A stretch of 45,359 nt of DNA from Azotosporobacter soli. GTDB lineage: Bacteria > Bacillota > Negativicutes > SG130. Positions 32,934 through 40,876 of the stretch are shown here, piece by piece. The notes beneath the pieces were generated by a model. The model was not told the DNA's origin and did no database searches. It saw nothing but the letters and a program-made list of their open reading frames with translations. Numbering within the stretch: position 1 is the first letter of the stretch; each line of letters starts with the position of its first letter. The DNA is taken from contig NZ_JAUAOA010000026.1 in NCBI RefSeq assembly GCF_030542965.1, positions 1-45,359 on the forward strand. Direction: 5' to 3'. The translations under genes and the position numbers were made by a program.

Positions 32934-33011
32934 TCGCAATAACATTTGCCTCCCAGCCAGATGATAGGGTTATTCGTAGTGGGTTCAATATAATTTTAGG
33001 AGGGATTTGCT

Positions 33012-34472
33012 TTGCGTAACAAACTCAGTCTGAAACTGGCGGTGTTCGTGCTTTTTGCCGCCATCCTGGCCTGCGGCGTCAACTTTAAAACTGACATGTC
33101 CGCCGCCAGCACCGCACAGGCGGAAGTGACCGAACGGCCTAAATATGTCTTTTATCTGATCGGCGACGGCATGGGACAAAGCCACCGCACAATCGCAACC
33201 ATTGCCAAGAACAATATTGGCAGCGCTCCAAAAGGGCAGGCACTTAAACCATTGACAATGGATAGTTTCCCGGTTATCGGCATGAACACGACGCAATCCT
33301 ATGACCAACTGGTAACCGATTCGGCGGCGGCCGGAACGGCCTTGGCCTGCGGCGTCAAAACCGATAACAAATCAATCGGTCAAACGCCGGACGGCAAGCG
33401 ACTGAAAAGCGTTTTAGAAGGCGCACGCGACAACGGCTGGTCGACCGGCCTCGTGACGACGACTCGGATCACGCATGCGACTCCGGCCGCGTTTGCCGCA
33501 CACATTGATCATCGTGACAAGGAAGACCAGATCGCTGCGCAATTGGTTGACAGCGGCGTCAATGTCCTCTTGGGCGGCGGCGAACGTTTCTTTCTGCCGC
33601 AAAGCGCAAAAGGCAGCAAGCGAAAAGACGAGCGCAACTTATATGATGAGTTGAAAGCAAAAAACTACAACGTGCTAAATACGGCTGACGCACTGCGTAA
33701 TTTCAAACCATCCGGCAACCCGGCCAACGATAAACTGATCGGTCTTTACAACAACAGCCATCTGACCTGGGATATCGACCGCGATCCCGCCAAAGAACCG
33801 AGTCTGGCCGAGCTGACGCAAAAAGCCGTCGACGTCTTAAGCGAAAATAACAACGGCTTCTTCCTGATGGTCGAAGGCGGCCGCATCGACCATGCTGCGC
33901 ATCAGCACGACGCCGCCGGAATCATCAAAGACACTTTGGCCTTTGACGACGCCGTCACCGTCGCATATAACTTTTATCTGAAGCATCCGAAAGAAACCTT
34001 GATCCTGGTTGTTGCCGACCATGAAACCGGCGGGCTGGGTCTCGGCACGATGAATGATTATTTCCTCGATCCAAGTGTGCTGAACAATGTTCACGGTACC
34101 ATGGAAAAGATCGGTCAGGCGTATAACAAGCATAAGAACATCGACCAGCTCTGGAGTGATTTCCACGCCGCCAGCGGCATTTCTTATGCTTCGCTGAGCA
34201 GCGAAGAAAAAGCCCGCGTCGAGCAGGCGATCAGCGACACGAAAAGTGGCGTGACACCTTGGAATGACAATATCGAAGCCGAGACTCTGGTCGGTTCGGC
34301 TCTGACGGAGATCTTAAACAGCCGCGCCCATGTCGGCTTCACCACCTACGCGCACACCGGCTCGGCCGTACCGCTGACCGCGATCGGCAGCGGCTCGACG
34401 CTCTTTGGCCGCCTGCTTGACAACACCGAAGTCGGCCGCAACCTTGCCAATCTGATGAACGTTAAATTATAA
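33012..34472 (+). CDS. Secreted alkaline phosphatase (PhoA family)
   Basis: A 486-residue exported phosphomonoesterase. The N-terminal signal (KLAVFVLFAAILACGVNF) probably ends near AQA-EV at about residue 38. Metal and nucleophile motifs are YLIGDGMGQSH (Asp), TDSAAAGTALACGVKT (nucleophile Ser), THATPAAFAAHIDHRD, GGRIDHAAHQHDA, VADHETGGLGL and AHTGSAVPL. The start is TTG at 33012, seven bases after AGGAGGG. A glycerophosphodiesterase gene follows 23 bases later, so the pair can release phosphate from glycerophosphodiesters outside the cell. Confidence 0.92.
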   Translation: MRNKLSLKLAVFVLFAAILACGVNFKTDMSAASTAQAEVTERPKYVFYLIGDGMGQSHRTIATIAKNNIGSAPKGQALKPLTMDSFPVIGMNTTQSYDQLVTDSAAAGTALACGVKTDNKSIGQTPDGKRLKSVLEGARDNGWSTGLVTTTRITHATPAAFAAHIDHRDKEDQIAAQLVDSGVNVLLGGGERFFLPQSAKGSKRKDERNLYDELKAKNYNVLNTADALRNFKPSGNPANDKLIGLYNNSHLTWDIDRDPAKEPSLAELTQKAVDVLSENNNGFFLMVEGGRIDHAAHQHDAAGIIKDTLAFDDAVTVAYNFYLKHPKETLILVVADHETGGLGLGTMNDYFLDPSVLNNVHGTMEKIGQAYNKHKNIDQLWSDFHAASGISYASLSSEEKARVEQAISDTKSGVTPWNDNIEAETLVGSALTEILNSRAHVGFTTYAHTGSAVPLTAIGSGSTLFGRLLDNTEVGRNLANLMNVKL

Positions 34473-34495
34473 GCAGCAAAGGAGCATGCAAATTG

Positions 34496-35635
34496 ATGAA
34501 AAAGAACTGGAAAAAAGCCCTGGCCGCGGGTGCAGCCGCACTGGTTTTGACGGCCGGTTTCAACGTCGTCGACATGAAAGCCGCCGAAGCGAAAGTCAAC
34601 TTCGAACTGTTTGACTTTGAAGCGCATCGCGGCGGACGCGACGCACGTCCGGAAAACACGCTGGTTTCCTTCGCCTATGCGATGGAACTGGGCGTGACCA
34701 CTTTGGAAATGGATATGCAGATGACCAAGGACGGACAGCTGGTCATCAGTCATAATCCGGTACTCAGCCCGAATCTGACCAAAGGTCCCGACGGCAAATA
34801 TGTCGCAGCTGACAAGTATGACATCCGTACGATGACGCTTGCCGAAGTGAAGCAATTCGACGTCGGCACGATGAACCCGGCGGCCGGCGGTTATTACGAC
34901 GGCCACGGCAAAACACAGCTTTCCGTACCGGGCACAAAGATCCCGACCTTGGAAGAAGTGTTCGAATTAGCCAACGCCTACGGCAATAAGAAAGTGATTT
35001 TTAATATCGAGACCAAATCTTACGTCGCGCCTGATGCCAACGCAGCGAACAGCCCCGATCCGGCCGCTTTCGTAGCTAAGGTGAATGAAGTCGTGAAGAA
35101 GTACGATATGGAAGACCGCGTGACATTGCAGTCCTTCGACTGGCGTACGCTTGTAGAAATGAAAAAGCTTAATCCGCGCATCACTTTGGTCGCTTTGACC
35201 TGTGAGCAACCTTCCTGGGGTCCGGACGGCGTCTATCGCCAGGTAAACCAACCGGGCGCCTCGCCTTGGATGGCCGGCATCGACATTGACACCTATAATG
35301 GCGATTTCGTCAAAGCGGCGAATGAATGCGGCGCAGACATCGTCTCGCCGTACTGGGAAGAACTGTCCAACGAAATGGTTGCCGAAGCGCATGAACTCGG
35401 CATGAAGGTCGTGCCTTGGACCGTTAACGATCCGAAGAAGATGAACATGCTGCTCGACATGGGCGTAGACGGCATGATCAGCGACAAGCCTTGGCTGTTG
35501 CACGAAGTCCTGATCCAACGCGGCATCAAGGTAGCGGCTCCTAGCGTAAACTTGAAGAGCCCTTACCATACCGGTACCGCCATCGTCACCGGCGAGACCA
35601 AAGTCACTAAAAAAGGCGGCGACTCGGCCGAATAA
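34496..35635 (+). CDS. glpQ: Secreted glycerophosphodiester phosphodiesterase
   Basis: A 379-residue exported TIM-barrel enzyme that splits glycerophosphodiesters to glycerol-3-phosphate and an alcohol. A signal peptide (KKALAAGAAALVLTAGFNVV) has probable cleavage at AEA-KV, about residue 32. Catalytic motifs are FEAHRGGRDARPENT (His), TLEMDMQMTKDG (Glu and Asp), VISHNP (His) and FNIETKS (Glu). The C-terminus has VPWTVNDPKKMNMLLDMGVDGMISD, cited here only as the usual terminal strand. The start at 34496 is chosen, with a TTG at 34493 nearer the GGAG site also possible. It is co-oriented with the phosphatase and probably co-transcribed. Confidence 0.92.
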   Translation: MKKNWKKALAAGAAALVLTAGFNVVDMKAAEAKVNFELFDFEAHRGGRDARPENTLVSFAYAMELGVTTLEMDMQMTKDGQLVISHNPVLSPNLTKGPDGKYVAADKYDIRTMTLAEVKQFDVGTMNPAAGGYYDGHGKTQLSVPGTKIPTLEEVFELANAYGNKKVIFNIETKSYVAPDANAANSPDPAAFVAKVNEVVKKYDMEDRVTLQSFDWRTLVEMKKLNPRITLVALTCEQPSWGPDGVYRQVNQPGASPWMAGIDIDTYNGDFVKAANECGADIVSPYWEELSNEMVAEAHELGMKVVPWTVNDPKKMNMLLDMGVDGMISDKPWLLHEVLIQRGIKVAAPSVNLKSPYHTGTAIVTGETKVTKKGGDSAE

Positions 35636-35700
35636 CGCACCTGATTCGGCGGATGCTCTTCCTGGCATCCGCCCCACTTTTTCACTCTGGGGGTAAACAT

Positions 35701-36873
35701 ATGAAGAGACGCCGCAGCATTATCATTTTGTTCACAGCCCTGTTGGGTTTTGCACTGTTTGCAGCTTGGTTGCAACAATCAAATCGCCCTCTGCAGGGCA
35801 ACCAGGAAATGAGCGCTGTCGTCACGGCGGTCGACAATCAATTGGAAACCTTCGGTCTGGTTTCGGAAGGTTCTCAACTGGTCAGCGCGATTATCACCGA
35901 AGGCCCCCTAAAAGGGCAAGCGCTTCAGGGTTATAATCATGTTCAGGGTAAGCTGGAACTCGACCATATCATGAAGCCCGGCGACAGCGCGTTATTCGCA
36001 GTGCAGATTGCTGCGGACGGCAGCATCAGCCAAGCCTATGTCATTGAATACGATCGTCACTACTGGGAATATCTTTTGTTTGCGCTCTTCGTCCTGACGC
36101 TGCTATTGTTTGCCGGGACGACCGGACTCAAGGCCTGCGCCTCTTTCGTCCTTAGTCTGGTGATCTTATGGCAATTTTTCCTGCCCGGACTGCTCAAAGG
36201 ATATCCTCCGATTCCGTTCGCGCTTTTGACGCTGGCTCTGATCAGCGCGCTGATCATTTTTCTTGTCCTTGGCGTCAACCGCAAGGCTTTTACCGCTTTT
36301 GGCGGCACGTTAGCCGGTCTGACAATGACGACCGTCTTTACGCTCTATTTTGGCGAGCACTTCCACCTTAACGGCGCCACCGCCGCTTTTGCCGAAAGCT
36401 TTCTCTACTCCGGCAGTTACAACATCAGTCTCAAGGAACTCTTCTATGCAGCGATCATTCTCGGCGCTACCGGCGCAGCGGTCGACGTTGCCATCGATGT
36501 GGCGGCCGCAATGGAGGAAGTGACGCTGCATCGTCCGGATATCAGCCGCGATGAATTAGTCAAAAGCGGACTCAACGTCGGCCGCGCCGTGATCGGCGCA
36601 ATGACTACGACGCTGCTTTTGGCTTATTCCGGCGGCTACATTCTGATGCTGCTTCTCTTTTTGACCAAGGACATGACGTTGCTGCGCATTTTGAACATGA
36701 ACTATGTCGCGGCAGAAATCTTGCGCACCCTGACCGGCAGCATCGGCCTGATTCTGGTCGTTCCGTTCACTGCGCTGCTCGGCGGCTATCTTCTGATTCC
36801 CGACAAAACGTCTGCTTCCCCTTCGCTCAAAAACATTTGGCCCTTCGGTCATAAAGCAAAAGAGGAAATATAA
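35701..36873 (+). CDS. YibE/F-family multi-pass membrane protein
   Basis: A 390-residue membrane protein of the YibE/F family, whose biochemical role is unknown. An N-terminal anchor (residues 6-25) is followed by an extracytoplasmic beta-rich domain (about 30-120). At least six membrane helices come from about residue 125. The conserved loop ILGATGAAVDVAIDVAAAMEEV near residue 262, followed by SRDELVKSGLNVGRAVIGAM, is diagnostic. It starts after GGGGGT. It lies between the phosphodiesterase gene and an exported HD-domain gene; a transport or export role has been suggested for the family, but nothing here shows a substrate. Confidence 0.85.
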   Translation: MKRRRSIIILFTALLGFALFAAWLQQSNRPLQGNQEMSAVVTAVDNQLETFGLVSEGSQLVSAIITEGPLKGQALQGYNHVQGKLELDHIMKPGDSALFAVQIAADGSISQAYVIEYDRHYWEYLLFALFVLTLLLFAGTTGLKACASFVLSLVILWQFFLPGLLKGYPPIPFALLTLALISALIIFLVLGVNRKAFTAFGGTLAGLTMTTVFTLYFGEHFHLNGATAAFAESFLYSGSYNISLKELFYAAIILGATGAAVDVAIDVAAAMEEVTLHRPDISRDELVKSGLNVGRAVIGAMTTTLLLAYSGGYILMLLLFLTKDMTLLRILNMNYVAAEILRTLTGSIGLILVVPFTALLGGYLLIPDKTSASPSLKNIWPFGHKAKEEI

Positions 36874-36891
36874 GAAAAGAGGAGATTTAAC

Positions 36892-38016
36892 ATGAAGCAC
36901 TCTTTATCACGCACCCTTAAACAATCGGCATTGACTCTATCTGCGATCACCTTGCTGGCGGGTGCGTTGCCGCCTTCCGTACTTGCCGCACCGATCAGTC
37001 TGGCAGACTGCCAAAATTTTTCGCCGACCGCAATGGCTGAACAATCCTCTTACATCATGAACAGCTACCAATACCTGCTCAAGACGAGTCAGGAAATCTC
37101 CGATCCGCAGTTGCGACAAAAAACAGCCGACTATCTGGCCAATCCGGTGCCCAGCCTTTGGCAGCGCTTTCCGGGCGATGCCGAAAAAGAAAGCCTGAAG
37201 CAACAGTTAGTCGCCGCCGGTTACCTTTCAGCTTCCGCCAGCTATGATCAGTTTCTTCCGCCGATGCGCAACACGGCAAATCCGCCGCAGCCGTTTTATG
37301 CCGCTCCCGGCAGTGGCTATATGAGTCATCACGCCTATCCTGGCGGCCTAGCCACGCATGTCGCCAGCAACGTCAAGATCGCCCTTGGCATCTACAATAC
37401 CTACAAAGACGTCTATGGCATCACGCTTAATAAAGACGTTATCATCGCCTCCGAAATGCTGCACGACCTGCATAAACCCTGGGTCTTCCAATGGCAAAGC
37501 GATGCCGCCAGTCTGAAAGAATACAGTATTGCCGGTACCGGCTCACATCATATTCTCAGCATCGCTGAAGCGATGTACCGTAATTTCCCCAAAGAAGTCG
37601 TCGTTGCGATTGCCTGTGCGCATAATCATCCCGGCACTGCTCAAGACGAAGCACAAGTGGTAAGCTGGTTAAAAGCCGCCGCACTGATCTCCGGCAAAGA
37701 CCCCATCGCAGCCGGTTATCTGGCACCATCCGGTGAAACCTTGCCGCAGCCGCGCTGGATTGAAGGTTTTGTCACGCATCTTGGCGATCATGACTTCGTC
37801 CTGACCGTACCAATGGCACAGTGGACAATCGCCCAGCTGCAAAACATCGCCAAGGCGCATTATGGCATGAGCGAGCAGGATTTGCATTCCGCCAAGTTTT
37901 ACGCGTTTCGCGACTATGTTTTCTCGCAGGCTACGATTGAACGCTTGTACACAATTTGGGTTCAGGGCGGCGAGCAAAAATTAACTGATACCGTCCTCTC
38001 ACTCGTCAAACCATGA
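36892..38016 (+). CDS. Exported HD-domain protein
   Basis: A 374-residue protein with a clear signal peptide (SALTLSAITLLAGALPPSVLA, cleavage near residue 32) and an HD-type metal-dependent hydrolase core. The metal ligands are likely His146/His147 in SHHAYPGGLATH, His156, and His191-Asp192 in MLHDLHKPW. GSHHIL (about residue 222) and CAHNHPG (about 242) give further histidines. The HHAYPGGLATH layout resembles YhaM-type HD domains. Those act on RNA or nucleotides in the cytoplasm, so export is unusual. It follows YibE/F by 18 bases after AGAGGAG. An extracellular phosphoesterase role would fit the phosphatase neighbours; this is inference. Confidence 0.78.
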   Translation: MKHSLSRTLKQSALTLSAITLLAGALPPSVLAAPISLADCQNFSPTAMAEQSSYIMNSYQYLLKTSQEISDPQLRQKTADYLANPVPSLWQRFPGDAEKESLKQQLVAAGYLSASASYDQFLPPMRNTANPPQPFYAAPGSGYMSHHAYPGGLATHVASNVKIALGIYNTYKDVYGITLNKDVIIASEMLHDLHKPWVFQWQSDAASLKEYSIAGTGSHHILSIAEAMYRNFPKEVVVAIACAHNHPGTAQDEAQVVSWLKAAALISGKDPIAAGYLAPSGETLPQPRWIEGFVTHLGDHDFVLTVPMAQWTIAQLQNIAKAHYGMSEQDLHSAKFYAFRDYVFSQATIERLYTIWVQGGEQKLTDTVLSLVKP

Positions 38017-38017
38017 C

Positions 38018-38061
38018 AAGAAAGCCGCCGTTCCTATTTTCAGGAATCCGGCGGCTTTCTT
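38018..38061. terminator. Bidirectional terminator between the HD and amidohydrolase genes
   Basis: AAGAAAGCCGCCG (38018-38030) pairs with CGGCGGCTTTCTT (38049-38061), with inner TTCCT/AGGAA pairs. It stands between two convergent genes and serves both. Confidence 0.85.
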
Positions 38062-38068
38062 ACATTCT

Positions 38069-39244
38069 TTATTTTCTTGTCAGCAAACGCAGCGCAGTCC
38101 GGCTCAGTACCTCAACGCCGATGGGCAATACGTCTTCGTCAATTTCGAATTTCGGATGATGGTGCGGATGGCAAATGCCTTTGTCAGGATTGCCACTGCC
38201 GATAAAGACGAAGGCACCCGGCACAATAGCCTGGTAGCAGGAAAAATCTTCGCCGCCCATGACCGGATCGATCTCCAGCACCTTTTGCGCCGCAACGACC
38301 TGACGGGCGCTATCGGCCAGCACTGCGGCAATCGCCGGGTCGTTGATCACCGGCGGAAAGCCGTAAATCGGTTCCAAACGATAACCGGCTCCGGCAGCCG
38401 CGCACAATCCGGCGCAGATCTGCTCGATCCTGGCAAAGACCTTCTCCCGCACCGTTTGCGAAAAACTGCGCACGGTGCCACGCAAGAGCGCGGTATCGGG
38501 TATCACGTTGAACACTTCACCGGCCTGAAACAGGCCGATCGAGACAACCGCCGGTTCCTTCGGGCCTAAGTCATTGGCGACAATGCCGCGCAAGGCCAGA
38601 ACGATTTGCGCGCCGACATGAATAGGATCGACTGTCTGGTAAGGCATCGAACCATGACCACCGCGCCCCTGCACGATGATCTTGAACTCGTCCGGCGAAG
38701 CCATCATGGCCCCGTACGTGACGCCGACGCAGCCTGCCGGCACATCCTGCCACAAGTGCGCGCCGATGATCGCCGCCACGCCCTCTAGCGCTCCCGCTTC
38801 GATCATTTGCTGCGCACCGCCGGGAAAGGCTTCTTCACTCGGCTGAAAGAGCAGGCGGATCGTGCCCGGCAGTTCCTCGCGCAGCGTGACCAGACCTTTT
38901 GCCACCCCCAAGAGCATCGCCGTGTGGCCGTCATGGCCGCAGGCATGGCAGACGCCGGGGCGCTGTGAGCGATAGGGCGCATTGATTTCATCCGCGAGCG
39001 GCAATGCATCGATATCGGCGCGCAGCGCAACACAGGGCCCCGGTTTCTCGCCCTTAATCTCCGCGATGATGCCTGTTTTCGCAATCGCCTTCGCTTCAAT
39101 GCCCATTTTCTGCAATTCTTGGCTGATTCGTTTTTGCGTTTCAAATTCTGCGCCGCTCAGTTCCGGATGCATTCTAAAATGACGGCGCAACTCGATTACA
39201 TAGTCTTTATTAGCCGCCGCAGCGGCCGCGATTTTCTGCTCCAT
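38069..39244 (-). CDS. M20-family amidohydrolase (N-acyl-amino-acid/hippurate hydrolase type)
   Basis: A 391-residue metal-dependent amidohydrolase (M20D). Family motifs are HFRMHPELSGAEFETQ (near residue 22), ALRADIDALPLADE, HACGHDGHTAMLLGVAKG with the metal Cys/His/His, FQPSEEAFPGGAQQMIEAGAL cited in part as the Glu-Glu catalytic motif, a dimer lid domain in the middle, and GGEDFSCYQ. It releases amino acids from N-acyl derivatives; the acyl group is unknown. The start at 39244 (MEQKIAAA) lies seven bases after GGAG. It overlaps the upstream transporter gene by 35 bases, so the two are co-expressed and the transporter may carry its substrate or product. Confidence 0.9.
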   Translation of the reverse strand: MEQKIAAAAAANKDYVIELRRHFRMHPELSGAEFETQKRISQELQKMGIEAKAIAKTGIIAEIKGEKPGPCVALRADIDALPLADEINAPYRSQRPGVCHACGHDGHTAMLLGVAKGLVTLREELPGTIRLLFQPSEEAFPGGAQQMIEAGALEGVAAIIGAHLWQDVPAGCVGVTYGAMMASPDEFKIIVQGRGGHGSMPYQTVDPIHVGAQIVLALRGIVANDLGPKEPAVVSIGLFQAGEVFNVIPDTALLRGTVRSFSQTVREKVFARIEQICAGLCAAAGAGYRLEPIYGFPPVINDPAIAAVLADSARQVVAAQKVLEIDPVMGGEDFSCYQAIVPGAFVFIGSGNPDKGICHPHHHPKFEIDEDVLPIGVEVLSRTALRLLTRK

Positions 39245-40508
39245 CATCATTCTCCTTTTCATTTAAAGCCTCGACTGCCATTTTTCGCTGGGTCACCGCC
39301 CGATCGCCCTGCAGATAAAGCCAGGTTGCGCCAAGCGCCAACACCGCAAAGCAAAACAGTGTGGCGTGCGCGCCTAGATGCTGCAGCAAAAATCCGCCCG
39401 CTGCCGGACCGAGCGCCCGGCCCACGAAGAGAAAACTCATCGCGCCGAAATAACTGCCGCGCAGCGCAAGCGGTGCGATCGATTCGACGAACATGGCGCT
39501 AATCGGAAAAATCAGGATCTCGCCAAAGGTAAATAAGATCTGGCTAAGGACATAGCGATAAAATTCCTGACCGGAAAACGCATTGCCCACCAAGCCCAGT
39601 GCAAGAAATATACAACCGATTCGCATCGTCGTCAAGAGAGAGAAGCGTCGGAGAAAATAAGCCGTCACCGGCATCTGCAGGACAACGACCGTTATCGCAT
39701 TGACCGCCATGATTGTCGCAAAAAGCGCAGGCGAACCAAGCCGATCCAAAATGATAAGACCTAACGTCGAATCCATCTGCGAAAAAACGAAGGTTACCGT
39801 CATCCCGCCCAAAAGAAACAGTCCCATCGCGCGGTCTTTACGCAGCACCGCGATCACTTCACGCAATTCAGGCTTCTCTTCGTTTTCAGCAATCTTGCCG
39901 CGAATATCACGCCGCCAGGAAAAGAGCAGGAATAAAAAGAAATAAGCAAAACAAAAAGCGCCAGTCAGATAAAAACCGCTGGTCGTTCCGGCAAAGCCGA
40001 GTGCAGCGCCCAATAAGGGTCCGATCGCGTTGCCGATGTTCGCCATCGTATAGCGCAAACTGAAGAGCGCCGTTCTTTGCTCCGGCTCGGCAAGATCCGC
40101 TAAGATGGCCTGCCCCATCGTATCGATGCAGCTGCGGTTCAATCCGGCCAGCAGGTTTATGGCAAAAAAGACCGGTTCGATCATTCCCGGCAAGCGCAAA
40201 TGCGCCGCTGCCAGGCCAAACAGACAAAAACTCGCTGCATATGAAAAGAGCGAGACAATAAAGATCTTTTTCCGGCCATAACGGTCGGAAAGAAAACCGC
40301 CAAAAAAACCGCCTACCAAATAGGCTGCGAACGAACTGCCGGAAATAAACCCTGCAAGCGCAAAACTCAAGCCCAGTTCATACGTCAAAAAAATAACAAA
40401 AAACGGCATCATCATCGATGTGCCGATACGCGACAGCATCAAACCGACCAAGATGACCCATTGCAGCGGATCAAACCTATATTGAGCAAAATCAAAGCGT
40501 TTTTTCAT
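39210..40508 (-). CDS. Major facilitator superfamily transporter
   Basis: A 432-residue membrane protein with about 12 helices. The MFS motif A is seen after helix 2 as GGFLSDRYGRKK. PFFVIFLTYELGLSFALAGF and LAGLNRSCIDTMGQAILADLAEPEQRTALFSLRY are typical of the MdtH/YfmO-like drug-type exporters. It is first in a two-gene operon with the M20 amidohydrolase. The ATG at 40508 follows a weak GGGGGC site. The substrate is not readable; export of an amino acid or a drug is possible. Confidence 0.85.
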   Translation of the reverse strand: MKKRFDFAQYRFDPLQWVILVGLMLSRIGTSMMMPFFVIFLTYELGLSFALAGFISGSSFAAYLVGGFFGGFLSDRYGRKKIFIVSLFSYAASFCLFGLAAAHLRLPGMIEPVFFAINLLAGLNRSCIDTMGQAILADLAEPEQRTALFSLRYTMANIGNAIGPLLGAALGFAGTTSGFYLTGAFCFAYFFLFLLFSWRRDIRGKIAENEEKPELREVIAVLRKDRAMGLFLLGGMTVTFVFSQMDSTLGLIILDRLGSPALFATIMAVNAITVVVLQMPVTAYFLRRFSLLTTMRIGCIFLALGLVGNAFSGQEFYRYVLSQILFTFGEILIFPISAMFVESIAPLALRGSYFGAMSFLFVGRALGPAAGGFLLQHLGAHATLFCFAVLALGATWLYLQGDRAVTQRKMAVEALNEKENDDGAENRGRCGG

Positions 40509-40558
40509 CTACGCCCCCTAAATTTACAACTGCTCTTACCTTAGTTACCATTTTACCT

Positions 40559-40587
40559 AGTATGGCATATTTTTTTCGCGTTTGCAA
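40559..40587 (-). promoter_or_regulatory. Probable promoter of the MFS/amidohydrolase operon
   Basis: TTGCAA (40587-40582) and CATACT (40564-40559) are spaced 17 bases on the minus strand, 51 bases before the transporter start. The rest of the 40509-40800 gap is AT-rich with no gene, repeat or RNA that I can see. Confidence 0.5.
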
Positions 40588-40802
40588 ATACACGTCCCTT
40601 CAAGAAGTACAAACTTCATTCCTTGCCATCTTTTAGCGTCGTTTCATCACTTCAACCGATACATCTATCACTCGATTACAAAATTCTTACCTTCGAACTT
40701 CAAAAACAACCAATATTGACCTTGCAGAGGTATTTATTCCAAAAAAGACAGTCTTTCCCTTAACTGATGCAATTTAATGCTTCTCGCTCCCTCGCCTATC
40801 GT

Positions 40803-40831
40803 TTTACGCCTGCACTGCATCCTTGTATAAT
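40803..40831 (+). promoter_or_regulatory. Probable promoter of the SulP transporter gene
   Basis: TTTACG (40803-40808) and a perfect TATAAT (40826-40831) are spaced 17 bases. The start would be near 40838, giving a leader of about 40 bases. Confidence 0.6.
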
Positions 40832-40876
40832 GTATTTTGTGTCTATATTTTCTTGGATGAAGGAGTCTTGTATTAT

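Noticed and set aside
32989-32994. TATAAT as -10 box of the alkaline phosphatase gene
   Set aside because: It lies only four bases before the AGGAGGG ribosome site, so transcription would start within that site, and there is no -35 box at the right distance.
34967-35677. 236-codon minus-strand frame opposite the glycerophosphodiesterase gene
   Set aside because: It is antisense to a well-supported gene; composition reflects the codon use of the real gene.
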